Of a stretch of DNA of 64,000 nucleotides, positions 16,681 through 27,708 are shown one piece after another. Made by a program: the position numbers and the translations under genes. The notes below the pieces were generated by a model. It was not told where the DNA came from. It searched no databases and saw nothing but the letters and a program-made list of their open reading frames with translations. Each line of letters starts with the position of its first letter. Within the stretch, counting starts at the first letter, position 1. Source of the DNA: DATFDN01 sp963767645 (GTDB lineage Bacteria; Pseudomonadota; Alphaproteobacteria; Acetobacterales; Acetobacteraceae). The stretch lies in the NCBI GenBank assembly GCA_963767645.1, contig CAVYEW010000011.1, positions 79,233 to 143,232 on the forward strand. Reading direction: 5' to 3'.

Positions 16681-18079
16681 CGCACGTCTCCGCAGGCGCG
16701 CTCCGCGCTAGGTCGAGCACTTCCCCGATCAGCACCAGCGTCGGACCGTCCAGCCCGGCGGCGCGTACCGCCTCGGCGATGGTCGACAGCGTGCCTGCCA
16801 CGCGCCGCTCGTTCGGCAAGGTCGCGTTCTCGATCGCGACGGCAGGCGTGCCGGCGCCGCGCCCTGCCTCGAGGAGTGCGCTCGTCAGCGCCGGAAGGGT
16901 GCGCACGCCCATGTAGACGGCGAGCGTGCCGCCCATCTCCGCCAGCGCGCGCCAATCGTGCGGCGGCAAGCCCGCCTCCTTGCCGTGGGCGGTCACGAAG
17001 TGCAGGCTGCGCGCTACGCCACGATGCGTGAGCGGCGCCTGTAGTCCTGCGGCGGCGGCACAGGCGGCGGTCACACCGGGAACCACTTCGACGGGCACCC
17101 CGGCGGCACGCAGCGCATCCAGCTCCTCGCCGCCCCGGCCGAACACGAACGGGTCGCCGCCCTTCAGCCGTACGACGTGGAGACCTTCCTGCGCAAAGCG
17201 CAACATCAGCCGGTTGATCGCCTCCTGGCTCATCGCATGCCGGCCGCAGCGCTTGCCGACATCGATGCGCCGCGCGTCCCGCCGCGCGAGGTCGAGCACC
17301 GCCGGGCCGATCAGGCGATCGTACAGGATCACGTCTGCTTCCTGCAGGGCGCGCAGCGCCTTGATGGTCAGCAGCTCGGGATCGCCCGGCCCGGCGCCGA
17401 CCAGGCTCGCGCGCCCCGCTGAAGATGCTCTGCGGGCTGCCAGCCGTTCGTGCATGAGCGCATCGGCCTCGGCTTCGCTGCCGCGGAGGATCGCGGCGGC
17501 TTCCGGACCGCCCAGCACGGCATCCCAGAACCGGCGCCGGTCGTCGCGGCCGAAAGTCTCTGCCGCCCGCGCACGCCATTTCGCGCAGAATGCTGCCAGC
17601 GCGCCATAGCCCTGCGGGATTGCCGCCTCGATCCGCGCCCGCACCGCGCGCGCAAGGGCGGGGGCCACGCCGGAGGTGGAGATTGCGATCGCGATACGCC
17701 CGCGCTGCACGATGGCGGGGGTGGTGAAGTCGCAGAGCGCCGGCTGGTCAACCGCATTCACCAGCACGCCACGAAGGCGCGCGGCAGCGACAACTGCCTC
17801 TGCGCCGTCCTCCACCGCGACATAGCAAAGCCGCGCGCCGTCCAGATCGCCCGGTTCAAATTCCCGTCGGTGAACGGCCAATCCGCGCTCCTCGGCGAGT
17901 GCCGCCAACGCCTCTGACGGAGCAGGGGCCACCACGCGCGGCACGGCGCCGCTGGCCAGCAGCAGGCGGAGCTTGGCGACAGCGGCATCGCCCCCGCCCA
18001 CGACCAGCACCGAGGCACCGGCAAGGTCCAGGAACAATGGGAAAGGCGGCGGCGCTTCAGGCCTGGACACCGGTTTCAC
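16670..18079 (-). CDS. cysG: Siroheme synthase CysG
   Basis: A 469-residue trifunctional enzyme making siroheme for sulfite and nitrite reductases. The N-terminal precorrin-2 dehydrogenase/ferrochelatase part has the NAD motif VVGGGDAAVAKLRLLL (about residues 25-40). The C-terminal uroporphyrinogen-III C-methyltransferase starts near residue 220 with SLVGAGPGDPELLTIKALR and has VRLKGGDPFVFGRGGEE and PLTHRG. Its ATG overlaps the end of a nitrate-reductase remnant, which points to a former nas operon. ybiB follows with an 11-bp overlap. Confidence 0.93.
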   Translation of the reverse strand: MKPVSRPEAPPPFPLFLDLAGASVLVVGGGDAAVAKLRLLLASGAVPRVVAPAPSEALAALAEERGLAVHRREFEPGDLDGARLCYVAVEDGAEAVVAAARLRGVLVNAVDQPALCDFTTPAIVQRGRIAIAISTSGVAPALARAVRARIEAAIPQGYGALAAFCAKWRARAAETFGRDDRRRFWDAVLGGPEAAAILRGSEAEADALMHERLAARRASSAGRASLVGAGPGDPELLTIKALRALQEADVILYDRLIGPAVLDLARRDARRIDVGKRCGRHAMSQEAINRLMLRFAQEGLHVVRLKGGDPFVFGRGGEELDALRAAGVPVEVVPGVTAACAAAAGLQAPLTHRGVARSLHFVTAHGKEAGLPPHDWRALAEMGGTLAVYMGVRTLPALTSALLEAGRGAGTPAVAIENATLPNERRVAGTLSTIAEAVRAAGLDGPTLVLIGEVLDLARSAPAETCVAA

Positions 18080-18240
18080 GTAGAATCTCCCGAAGCTCTG
18101 GAATGCACGACCCGCAATTCGTTGCGGCCCGTAGGCTCGCGCCGATCCTCGTGACGCTGGCAGCCGTGTGGCGACAATCGCCGCGCGCGTTGCCTACCGA
18201 AAAGCAGGTATGGGGCATCCTGTCCATGGCTACGGAGGCA
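18057..18240 (-). pseudogene. nasA: Remnant of assimilatory nitrate reductase C-terminus (BFD-like [2Fe-2S] domain)
   Basis: The sequence upstream of cysG encodes CFSVG and, 30 residues later, RAATNCGSCIPELREIL, the hallmark end of the BFD-like iron-sulfur domain at the C-terminus of NasA. The middle reads best if one base is skipped after CFSVG (giving TRAAIVATRL) and the frame returns before ASVTRIGASL, so at least two indels are present. The first of the paired cysteines is replaced (H-T-C). The stop lies inside cysG. Nothing of the molybdopterin domains is left upstream. Interpretation as a deletion remnant is mine; the motif match is direct. Confidence 0.6.
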
Positions 18241-18403
18241 CGCCCGGGAAGGCAGCGAAGCGTGATGGAAGATGGTACGATGTGAGGAACCTTTGCGTCG
18301 CGCGCGCTCTCTAGCCGTCAGCGGTCCGGTGGAAATCGATGCAAGGGGTAGGCCATAACGGCGCGGATCGAACTTGTGCAAATAGCAGGGATAGCCGCCT
18401 CCG

Positions 18404-19580
18404 ATGACCAGGAGGCGGGCAATTCCTGACCAATTTCAGAGCAGAAGGGGAGCGGCGAGGGGCCGAGGACGGGGGCAGGCACATCGCGTCTTCCATCCCC
18501 TCTCCGGTGCGGATCTGCGGACGCTCTGCGCCGTGCTGTACGGCAATGGCGGCGTCTCGCCGCATCGCGCGCACGTCGCGGCGATCGCGCTCTGCTCGGC
18601 CGTCCTGCGCCTGCCGTTCACCGTCTCCGAGCGGGCCGCGCTCGCCTGGCAGCTGCGGCGAAGTCCGGCGATGCCGGCGCCGCTCTTCGTCATCGGACAC
18701 TGGCGCAGCGGCACAACGCATCTTGCAAATGTCTTGAGCCGCTCGCCGCGCTTCGGCATCCTGCCGCCGATCGCCGTCGGCCTGCCTTGGGAGGCTCTCG
18801 GTCTCGCGCGCCTGATCGGCCCGTACATCGAGCAATACCTGCCGCGCAACCGCCTGATCGACGATATCGCCCTGGCGCCTGACTTGCCGCAGGAAGACGA
18901 GCTGGCGCTCGCCAATATGACGCCGCTCTCCTACTACCACGGCCTCTATTTTCCACAGGCGCTGGAAGCCAACTTCAACACCGGCCTGTTCTTGGAGGAC
19001 TGCCCGGAGGCGCGGATCAGGACTTGGGCGGGAGCGCTACGCCAATACGTCGCCAAGATGACCTTGCACCAGGGCCGCCGGCCGCTGCTGATCCGAAATC
19101 CGGTGTACTCGACCCGCATACCCCTCCTGCGCGCGATATGGCCGGACGCGAAGTTCATCCACATCTATCGCAATCCGTACGCCGTCTATGCCTCGTCCCG
19201 CCGTATGTTCACGACTCTGCTCCGCGAACTCGCCTTGCAGGACGCCGTGGCCGACGTGGACGCGCTGGTGCTGCGCACCTATCCGCGCCTCATGGCGCGA
19301 CTGCTGGAAGATGCAGCAATGTTGCCCAGCGGCAGCTTCGCGGAGATACGCTTCGAGACCTTTCGCCAGAACTCCGCTGGAAGAGGTGGAGCGCGTCTTC
19401 TGCGAACTCGGCTTGGCGGGCTTCGCGGAGGCGGAGGAGCGTTTCGCGAGCTATCTAGCTTCTGTGAGCGGCTACCGCACCGCCGCCCATCGGTGGGCAG
19501 CATCGGACCTCGATCGGGTCGCCAAGAGCTGGGAGCCGTTCATCACGCGCTGGGACTACGGTGTGCCCTCGGCATCGTGA
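18404..19580 (+). pseudogene. Sulfotransferase family protein, frameshifted
   Basis: A PAPS-dependent sulfotransferase-like gene of about 390 residues. The PAPS-binding loop is VIGHWRSGTTHLANVL near residue 100; FIHIYRNPYAVYASSRRMF is the 3'-phosphate-binding motif. After RFETFRQN at about 19373 the reading continues one base out of phase as PLEEVERVFCELGLAGF to DYGVPSAS. Removing one t restores a continuous protein, so this is a single +1 insertion near the 3' end. The end overlaps the convergent ureG by 25 bp. The substrate is unknown; relatives act on carbohydrates or lipids. Confidence 0.75.
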
Positions 19581-20198
19581 TCTCGACCCAGCCCACCGGC
19601 CCGCTCGACGAAAGCCGCCACGTCCGCGACGCCGGCGCCGGAGCGGATATTGGTGAACACGAACGGACGCTCGCCGCGCATCCGGCGCGCGTCGCGGTCC
19701 ATCACCTCCAGGCTGGCGCCGACCAGCGGGGCGAGATCGGTCTTGTTGATCACCAGCAGGTCGCTCCTGGTGATTCCCGGCCCGCCCTTGCGCGGGATCT
19801 TGTCTCCCGCCGAGACGTCGATCACGTAGATCGTCGAGATCGGCCAGCTCCGGGCTGAACGTCGCCGCCAGGTTGTCGCCGCCGCTCTCGATCAGCAGCA
19901 CGTCGAGCGCGGGAAAGCGTCGGCACATCTCGGCGACGCCGGCGAGGTTGATCGAGGCGTCCTCGCGGATCGCCGTATGCGGGCACCCGCCGGTCTCGAT
20001 CCCCATGATCCGGTCGGGAGACAGCGACCCGGCGCGGGTGAGGAACTCCGCATCCTCCTTGGTGTAGATGTCGTTGGTGATCGCGGCCACCTGCCAGCGA
20101 TCGCGGAACGCGCGGCACAGCGCATCCATCAAGGCGGTCTTGCCGGTGCCGACCGGCCCGCCGATGCCCACCCGCAGCGGGCCGTTGCCTGTGGTCAT
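19556..20198 (-). pseudogene. ureG: Urease accessory GTPase UreG, frameshifted
   Basis: UreG is the GTPase that drives nickel insertion into urease. It begins with the P-loop GIGGPVGTGKTALMDALCR and has ITNDIYTKEDAEFL and the nickel-binding metal motif GIETGGCPHTAIREDASIN. After LAATFSPELADL near 19834 an extra base shifts the frame; the rest (IDVSAGDKIPRKGGPGITRS, INKTDLAP) is fully conserved in the next frame. Reading without that base gives a normal protein of about 213 residues. It is the last gene of the urease run and starts 4 bp inside the ureF end. Either a true frameshift or a sequencing error. Confidence 0.88.
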
Positions 20199-20860
20199 GA
20201 GCGGAAAAGCCTTGTGTGCTGGGTTTCGTGGCGCATCGCGGCGATCTCGGAGCGAAAGCAGGTGCTGCCCAAATCGTCCAGTGCGGCCTCGCGTGTCGCT
20301 TCCGTCACCGCCAGGATCGTTCCTTCAAGCCCGGCGAGCACGCGCAGGCCCGCGGTTTGGCCGAGCGGCACCAGCCGCACGGCGGCGGAGATCAGGTTGG
20401 TGGTCAGACCCTGGAGATAGGCGGCGACGGCTGCCTCTTCCCCGATGCCATGATCCGCGGCGAGAGCGCCGACAGCCACCGGATAGGGCAGAGGGCCGGA
20501 CAGCGCGGCCAGACGGGGGCTGCCCCAGACCAGCGCGGCGCGCGCAAAGGCCTCGCCCTGGCCCAGCGTCTCCGCCAGCCGCTCCCGCGAGCCCGCCACC
20601 GCCGCGCCCAACGCGGCAAGGGCCGACAGTGTTGCCCTGTCGGCCCGACACGCATGGCGCAGCAGGATCGCGTCCGACCGCCCCGAGCCGTGGGCGAGTA
20701 CGTCGCCAACCCAGCCAAGGAGACTTGCCTCGTCGCGCACATCCCCCGCCTCCACGGCCCATTCGAGTCCGTGACTGTAGGCGAAGCCGCCGGTCGGAAA
20801 GGCCGGCGACAGCCAGGCCAGCAGCCGCAGCAGCGCCGTAGCATCAATGGTCGTCGTCAT
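20195..20860 (-). CDS. ureF: Urease accessory protein UreF
   Basis: A 221-residue all-helical chaperone that bridges UreD and UreG in nickel loading of urease. The N-terminus LLRLLAWLSPAFPTGGFAYSHGLE is the family signature, and GLTTNLISAAVRLVPLGQT is typical of the C-terminal half. The ATG at 20860 overlaps the ureE end by 17 bp; a start 21 bp farther upstream is possible. The protein is intact, unlike UreG and UreD beside it. Confidence 0.9.
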   Translation of the reverse strand: MTTTIDATALLRLLAWLSPAFPTGGFAYSHGLEWAVEAGDVRDEASLLGWVGDVLAHGSGRSDAILLRHACRADRATLSALAALGAAVAGSRERLAETLGQGEAFARAALVWGSPRLAALSGPLPYPVAVGALAADHGIGEEAAVAAYLQGLTTNLISAAVRLVPLGQTAGLRVLAGLEGTILAVTEATREAALDDLGSTCFRSEIAAMRHETQHTRLFRS

Positions 20861-21307
20861 GATGGTGATGCCCGCCCGCATAGGCCCCCGCCTCGGGGTC
20901 GAACGCCGCCTCGACGCGCCTCATATGACCCCCAAGCTGGCGGACCATGTCGGCGATCACATGGTCGTCGCGGATGCGCAGCCACTCGCCGAGAAGCTGC
21001 ACGGGCAAATGCCGGTTGCCGAGATGCCAGGCGATGCGCGTCAGCGCACCTGCATCATGCGCGTGGATCTCCAGCAACGGCTCGGGCCGCGCCCGCACGC
21101 GCACCACCCCGCCCTGATCGAGCGCCAGCCCGTCTCCGTCCCGCAGCCGCGCCGCCTGCGCCAGATGCAGCAGCAACTCGGCGCCGGCCTCGGTGCGGAG
21201 GGCGATCCGCCGTCGATGGCGCATATCGAAATCGAGCAGCACGGTATCGGACTCGCGCGCCTGATCCCAGGTGCCAGCCGGCAGGACGGAGATCGCGCGC
21301 AGCATCA

Positions 21308-21308
<1 letters not shown>
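20844..21308 (-). CDS. ureE: Urease nickel metallochaperone UreE
   Basis: A 154-residue nickel carrier. The N-terminal peptide-binding domain has RHRRRIALRTEAGAELLLHL; the C-terminal domain has HLGNRHLPVQLLG, whose histidine binds nickel at the dimer interface, and the protein ends in a histidine/aspartate tail (GGHHHHDDDH) that adds metal sites. The start codons ATGATG overlap the ureC stop. Intact. Confidence 0.9.
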
Positions 21309-23016
<1,708 letters not shown>

Positions 23017-23017
<1 letters not shown>

Positions 23018-23322
23018 CAGAGCGGACCCATCACGGCGCCCCGGAAACCGAACACCGCACGGCGCCCCCGGTATGGAATCAGCGTCACCTCCCGGCTCTG
23101 CCCCGGCTCGAAGCGGATGGCGGTGCCGGCCGGGATGTCGAGCCGCTGACCCCGGGCAGCGACGCGATCAAACGACAGCGCCGGGTTGGTCTCGGCGAAA
23201 TGATAGTGGCTGCCGACCTGGATCGGCCGGTCGCCGGTGTTGGCGACGGTAAGGGTCGTGCGCGGCAGGCCGACGTTCAGTTCGACTTCGCCGGAAGCGG
23301 GTATTGTTTCGCCGGGGATCAT
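23017..23322 (-). CDS. ureB: Urease beta subunit
   Basis: A 101-residue structural subunit of urease, starting MIPGETIPASGEVELNVG and containing VANTGDRPIQVGSHYHFAETN, which is diagnostic. It overlaps ureC by one base. Its normal neighbour upstream, ureA, lies about 690 bp away because a toxin-antitoxin pair on the other strand separates them; the ureB-ureC-ureE part may therefore need its own promoter or read-through. Confidence 0.95.
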
Positions 23323-23417
23323 GGCGGGAGTATGCGTGGCAGCGCCGCACGCGCAACTTGCTGGCGTGCTGAGCCGCTCTGCTTGCGATATCTGTATATT
23401 TCTGTCATATACGTCCT

Positions 23418-23744
23418 GTGGTCGGTCTCGATCGAGCGGAAGGGTTCGAGTGGGATGCGGGCAACAGCCGCAAGAGCGTGGATAAGCGCGGTATCGGCCA
23501 GGGCGAGGCGGAACAGGTTTTCTTCAACACGCCGTTGCTGGTCTTGACCGATGAGCGACATAGTATTCTGGAGCCTCGCTACCATGCGCTTGGGCAAACG
23601 GATGACGGGCGGCGATTGCTGATCAGCTTCACGCTCCTTGATGGCGGGCGGCGCATTCGCGTGATTTCCGCCCGCGACATGCATCGGAAGGAGAGGGCGC
23701 GTTATGAGCAAGAAGCTGAAGCCAGTTCCGGTGTTCAGCAGTGA
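23418..23744 (+). CDS. brnT: BrnT-family toxin
   Basis: A 108-residue RNase toxin of the BrnT/RelE-fold type. The motif GFEWDAGNSRKSVDKRGI (typically F-x-W-D-x-x-K-x-x-x-N-x-x-K-H-G) opens the protein, AEQVFFN follows, and IRVISARDMHRKERARYE is the conserved RISAR-like end with the catalytic-region arginines. The central R-x-x-x-G segment (PRYHALGQTDDGRRLLISFTL) is also present. The GTG at 23418 is the nearest start. It overlaps brnA by 41 bp and lies against the urease genes on the opposite strand. Confidence 0.8.
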   Translation: MVGLDRAEGFEWDAGNSRKSVDKRGIGQGEAEQVFFNTPLLVLTDERHSILEPRYHALGQTDDGRRLLISFTLLDGGRRIRVISARDMHRKERARYEQEAEASSGVQQ

Positions 23745-23970
23745 GGCGGACGAGCGGCGGTTCTGGGAATCGCATGATTCGTCCGATTATCTCGATTGGA
23801 GTAAGGCCGAGCGGGTGCGGCTGCCCGCCCTGAAGCCGACCAGTACCGCTATTTCGCTGCGTTTGCCGATGCCGCTTTTGGAGCGGATCAAGATTGCAGC
23901 GAACAAGCGCGACGTTCCCTACCAGTCGCTGATCAAGATGTGGCTGGCGGAAAAGGTCGACAGCGCCTAG
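23704..23970 (+). CDS. brnA: BrnA-family antitoxin (CopG/ribbon-helix-helix)
   Basis: An 88-residue antitoxin. FSSEADERRFWESHDSSDYL is the BrnT-binding region, and STAISLRLPMPLLERIKIAA with NKRDVPYQSLIKMWLAEKV is the C-terminal ribbon-helix-helix DNA-binding domain. It overlaps the toxin gene and should repress the shared promoter in complex with it. Placement between ureA and ureB, facing against them, indicates insertion into a once continuous operon. Confidence 0.82.
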   Translation: MSKKLKPVPVFSSEADERRFWESHDSSDYLDWSKAERVRLPALKPTSTAISLRLPMPLLERIKIAANKRDVPYQSLIKMWLAEKVDSA

Positions 23971-24013
23971 CCAGAATGGCGGCGATCAAGGCGGCTCGCA
24001 AGCTGACCGTCCC

Positions 24014-24316
24014 TCACCGGATCGGCTCATGCACGGTGACGAGCTTGGTGCCGTCGGGGAAGGTTGCCTCAACCTGCACGTCTTGGATCATCTCCGCCAC
24101 ACCCTCCATCACCTGCGCGCGGCTGATGACGCGCGCGCCCGCGTCCATCAGGTCGGCAACGCTGCGCCCGTCGCGCGCGCCTTCCACCACGAAATCGGTG
24201 ATGAGCGCGACCGCCTCGGGATGGTTCAGCTTCACCCCGCGCTCCAGCCGCCGCCGCGCGATGATCGCGGCCATCGCGACCATCAGCTTGTCCTTCTCGC
24301 GCGGGGTCAGGTTCAT
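24014..24316 (-). CDS. ureA: Urease gamma subunit
   Basis: A 100-residue structural urease subunit, starting MNLTPREKDKLMVAMAAIIA and ending VQVEATFPDGTKLVTVHEPIR, both diagnostic. It is intact and lies 12 bp after ureD. The urease order resumes with ureB only beyond the inserted brnTA pair. Confidence 0.96.
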   Translation of the reverse strand: MNLTPREKDKLMVAMAAIIARRRLERGVKLNHPEAVALITDFVVEGARDGRSVADLMDAGARVISRAQVMEGVAEMIQDVQVEATFPDGTKLVTVHEPIR

Positions 24317-24328
24317 GCGTCTTTCCTG

Positions 24329-25164
24329 TCAGCACAACCACACGCGCGGCAGCGGGCGGTCCCGCACCGCGCCGAGCGCGCGGGCGACGATGCGACGCAG
24401 CTTGGCCCCGTCCGAGGTCAGGATGCGCGCCACCAACAGCCCGCCCCAGGCGCTGGCGCCCGCCTCCGCGTCGCCCAGCGCGGCGCGCACGGCGTCGATA
24501 TGGGCTTCGGCATCCAACGCGGCATGGACCAGTATCGCCATGGCGCGCGCGCCCGCCGCAACAGCGGGACGGTCAAGCAGAGCATTTGCGGCGCCGGCAA
24601 TACGCACCGCCTCGTGCAGCAGCGGGACGCCGTCGCGGCTGCAGCGCGATCACGTCGCGCAGCCTCGCCTCGCGCACGACCTCCCCCATCGCGGCACGGC
24701 CGAACACCAGCATCTCCACGGCGAGGAACCAGGAATCCGGCGCCAACTCCACGTCCAGGCGCCGGTCGAGCGCGCACCCGTCGAACAGGATCGTCTCCTG
24801 CGCCAGCCACTCCGCCGCGGCGCCCGCCGCCACCGTGATCTGCTGTCCGCAGCCGTGCCGGCTTGCTTGCCGGCAAGGCGCGATAGAGTCGTTCGGCCGC
24901 CTGGCCCGCGATGCTCGCTCGCGCGCCGGGTCCCAGCACGAAGCGGCTGTCCAGCCTATCGCCGCCGGCGACCCCGCCAGAGGTGTTCAACGTCACCACG
25001 CCGGTCCACTCCGCCGGTTGGGGGCGGGGGAACCGCGCCTTCAGGCAGCCCGCCTGGCGCAGCGTGTCCAGCACGGTTGCGCCGTCCCGTACCTTCAACC
25101 CCACCGCAAGCGCGCCGGCCGCCCGTTGATGCGCGGGCTCAGACCGACAACCGGCGTCGAACAT
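24329..25164 (-). pseudogene. ureD: Urease accessory protein UreD, two frameshifts
   Basis: UreD is the scaffold on which UreF and UreG assemble on apo-urease. Three reading-frame pieces add up to one UreD of about 277 residues: LKVRDGATVLDTLRQAGCLKARF with NTSGGVAGGDRL in the first; ITVAAGAAAEWLAQETILFDG and ALDRRLDVELAPDSWFLAVE in the second; RDGVPLLHEAVRIAGAANALLD to PRVWLC in the third. The breaks are near 24840 and 24647, each explained by one extra base. No internal stop occurs apart from these. The start overlaps the true urtE end by 26 bp. Confidence 0.85.
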
Positions 25165-25845
25165 CGCCTTCGTCTAGCTCCTCGCGCGCGCCGGCCAGCA
25201 CGATGCTGCCCCGGTCCATCACCGCAATGGTCTGCGCCAGCTCCCGCGCGAAGTCCAGGTACTGCTCGACCAGCAGGATCGCCATGTCGCCGCGCGCCCG
25301 CAAGCAGCGCGATCACGCGCGCGATGTCCTTGACGATGCTCGGCTGGATGCCCTCGGTCGGCTCGTCGAGCAGCAGCAGGCGCGGGCGCGTCACCAGGGC
25401 GCGGGCGAGCGCAAGCTGTTGCTGCTGACCCCCCGACAGATCCCCGCCGCGCCGGCGCAGCATGGATTTCAGGATGGGGAACAGCTCGAACACCTCGTCC
25501 GGCACGCGCCTTTGGCCGCGCGGCAGGACGGCAAAGCCGGTTTCCAGGTTCTCGCGCACGCTCAGCAGCGGGAAGATGTCGCGCCCCTGCGGCACCCAGG
25601 CAATACCGCGCCGCGCCCGCTCATGCGTGGGCAGGCGGGTGATATCGGCGCCCTCCCACCGTATCGCACCGGCGCTGATCGGGCGCGCGCCCATGATCGC
25701 GCGCAGCAGACTTGTCTTGCCGACGCCGTTGCGCCCGAGCAGGCACGTCACGGCGCCCGGCCGCGCATCGAGCGACACGCCCCGCAGTGCGATGGCGGCG
25801 CCGTAATGGAGGGTGACTGAAGCGACGTCGAGGAGTTCCTGTCAT
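25139..25845 (-). pseudogene. urtE: Urea ABC transporter ATPase UrtE, two frameshifts
   Basis: UrtE is the second ATPase of the urea importer. The body shows Walker A LLGRNGVGKTSLLRAIMG, WVPQGRDIFPLLSVRENLETG, the signature LSGGQQQQLALARALVTRP and LLLLDEPTEGIQPSIV. The ATG at 25845 overlaps the urtD stop in the usual way, but an extra g after the third codon is needed to be dropped to join ELLDVASVTLHYGAAIALRG to the body. A second extra base near 25276 breaks ALLRARGDMAILLVEQYLDF; the true end is RRRLSV at 25139. Otherwise fully conserved. Confidence 0.85.
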
Positions 25846-26588
25846 CGGCCGAGATAGACCTCCACGACCCGCGGGTCGTCGCTGACATGGTCGATCGAGC
25901 CCTCGGACAGCACGGCGCCCTCATGCAGCACCGTGACCTTCGTATCCAGCGCGCGCACGAAAGCCATGTCGTGCTCCACCACCACCACGCTGCGGGTGCG
26001 GTTGATCGCACGCAGCAGCTCGGCCGTCTGCTCGGTCTCCGCGTCGGTCATGCCGGCCACCGGCTCGTCCACCAGCAGCAGGCGCGGGTCCTGCGCCAGC
26101 AGCATGCCGATCTCCAGCCACTGCTTCTGCCCGTGCGACAGCTCGGCGGCGAGACGGCGCCGCTCGGCGGTCAGGCGTATCGTCTGCAGGATCTCGTCGA
26201 TGCGCGCATGCTCGGCCCTGGTCTCGCGGGCGCGCAGCGTCCGGCGTGCCCGGCGGTCGCCGGCCAGGGCCAGCAGCAGGTTGTCCCAGACGCTGTGCGG
26301 CTCGAACACGGTCGGCTTCTGGAACTTCCGCCCGATCCCGAGCGCGGCAATCGCCGGCTCGTCCAGTCGCGTGAGGTCGGTGTCCTCGCCGAACACGACC
26401 CGCCCGCTGCCCGGCCGGGTCTTGCCAGTGATGACATCCATCATCGTCGTCTTGCCCGCGCCGTTCGGCCCGATCACCGCGCGCATCTCGCCGGGCGCGA
26501 GCACGAGCGACAGCTCGTTCAGCGCTCGGAACCCGTCGAACGAGACGGTGACGCCGTCGAGATAGAGCAGCGTTCCCGTCGCGCTCAT
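25842..26588 (-). CDS. urtD: Urea ABC transporter ATPase UrtD
   Basis: A 248-residue ATPase powering urea import. Starts MSATGTLLYLDGVTVSFDGF; Walker A is GPNGAGKTTMMDVITGKTRP, then IGRKFQKPTVFEPHSVWDNL (typical of UrtD), signature LSHGQKQWLEIGMLLAQDP, and Walker B LLLVDEPVAGMTDAETEQ. The ATG overlaps the urtC stop by 4 bp. The frame runs on upstream but only antiphase to urtC. Intact. Confidence 0.93.
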   Translation of the reverse strand: MSATGTLLYLDGVTVSFDGFRALNELSLVLAPGEMRAVIGPNGAGKTTMMDVITGKTRPGSGRVVFGEDTDLTRLDEPAIAALGIGRKFQKPTVFEPHSVWDNLLLALAGDRRARRTLRARETRAEHARIDEILQTIRLTAERRRLAAELSHGQKQWLEIGMLLAQDPRLLLVDEPVAGMTDAETEQTAELLRAINRTRSVVVVEHDMAFVRALDTKVTVLHEGAVLSEGSIDHVSDDPRVVEVYLGR

Positions 26589-27708
26589 CCCGTCACCTCG
26601 GAGGCGGCGCGGGCGGCGGCGGCCTCGATCGGGCCGGGCGCGGCGTGGCGCCCGCGCCGGACGAACAGCCCGGCCAGCCCGCGCGGCAACAGCAGCGTGA
26701 CCAGCACGAACAGGGCGCCCAGGCCGAACAGCCAGAATTCCGGCGCTGCGGCGGTCAACCAGGTCTTGGCGAGGTTGACCAGAACCGCGCCCAGGATCGC
26801 GCCCCAGAGCGTGCCACGCCCGCCCACCGCGACCCAGATCACCGCCTCGACGGAGTTGCCCGGCGCGAACTCGCTCGGGTTGATGATGCCCACCTGCGGC
26901 ACGTAGAGCGCCCCGCCGATGCCGGCCATGACGGCCGAGACGACCCAGACAACCAGCTTGTAGGACTCCGGCCGGTAGCCCAGGAACCGCGTCCGGGCCT
27001 CCGCATCCCGCACCGCGATCAGCACCTTGCCGAACCGCGAGCCGACCATATGCCGCGCCAGCACGTAGCCGGCGGCGAGCGCCGTCGCGGTCGCCAGCAG
27101 CAGCGCCACCCGCGTCCTGTTGGCTTGCAGCGGCAGGCCAAGCAGGTCCTTGAAGTCGGTCATGCCGTTGTTGCCGCCGAAACCCATGTCGTTGCGGAAG
27201 AAGGCGAGCATCAGCGCATAGGTCAGCGCCTGGGTGATGATGGAGAGATACACCCCGCCGACCCGGGAGCGGAACGCGAACCACCCGAACACGAACGCCA
27301 GCGCACCGGGACCAGCAGCGCCATGAGGGCGGCGAAGGCGAAGTGCTCGAAGCCGTGCCAATACCAGGGCAGGTCGTGCCAGCCCAGGAAGACCATGAAG
27401 TCAGGCAGCCGCGCATCGGCGTAGACTCCCCGCGCGCCGATCTCGCGCATCAGGTACATGCCCATGGCATAGCCGCCCAGCGCGAAGAAGGCCGCGTGGC
27501 CGAGGCTGAGAATGCCGGCATATCCCCACACCAAATCGAGCGCCAAGGCGAGGATCGCGTAGCAAAGGTACTTGCCCGCCAGCGACACGCCATAGGCCGA
27601 CACATGCAGGGCGGAGTCCGCCGGCACGGCCAGGTTCAGAATCGCGAGCAGCAGCGCGGCCCCCAGCACCAGCGCCGGCGCGAGAAAGGCGGCGCGGGCA
27701 GGCATCAT
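26585..27708 (-). pseudogene. urtC: Urea ABC transporter permease UrtC, frameshifted
   Basis: UrtC is a membrane permease of the LivM type. The N-terminal part (MMPARAAFLAPALVLGAALL, LALDLVWGYAGILSLGHAAF, YAMGMYLMREIG) runs to HFAFAALMALLVP, then a base is missing near 27315 and the protein continues in another frame as GALAFVFGWFAFRSRVGGVY through FRNDMGFGGNNGMTDFKDLL to ASEVTG. Inserting one g restores about 374 residues with some ten membrane segments. It overlaps urtB and urtD by 4 bp each. Confidence 0.87.

Noticed and set aside
18076..18381. 101-codon minus-strand frame upstream of cysG
   Set aside because: Different frame from the NasA-like remnant; its translation has no family features, whereas the remnant frame shows the iron-sulfur motif.
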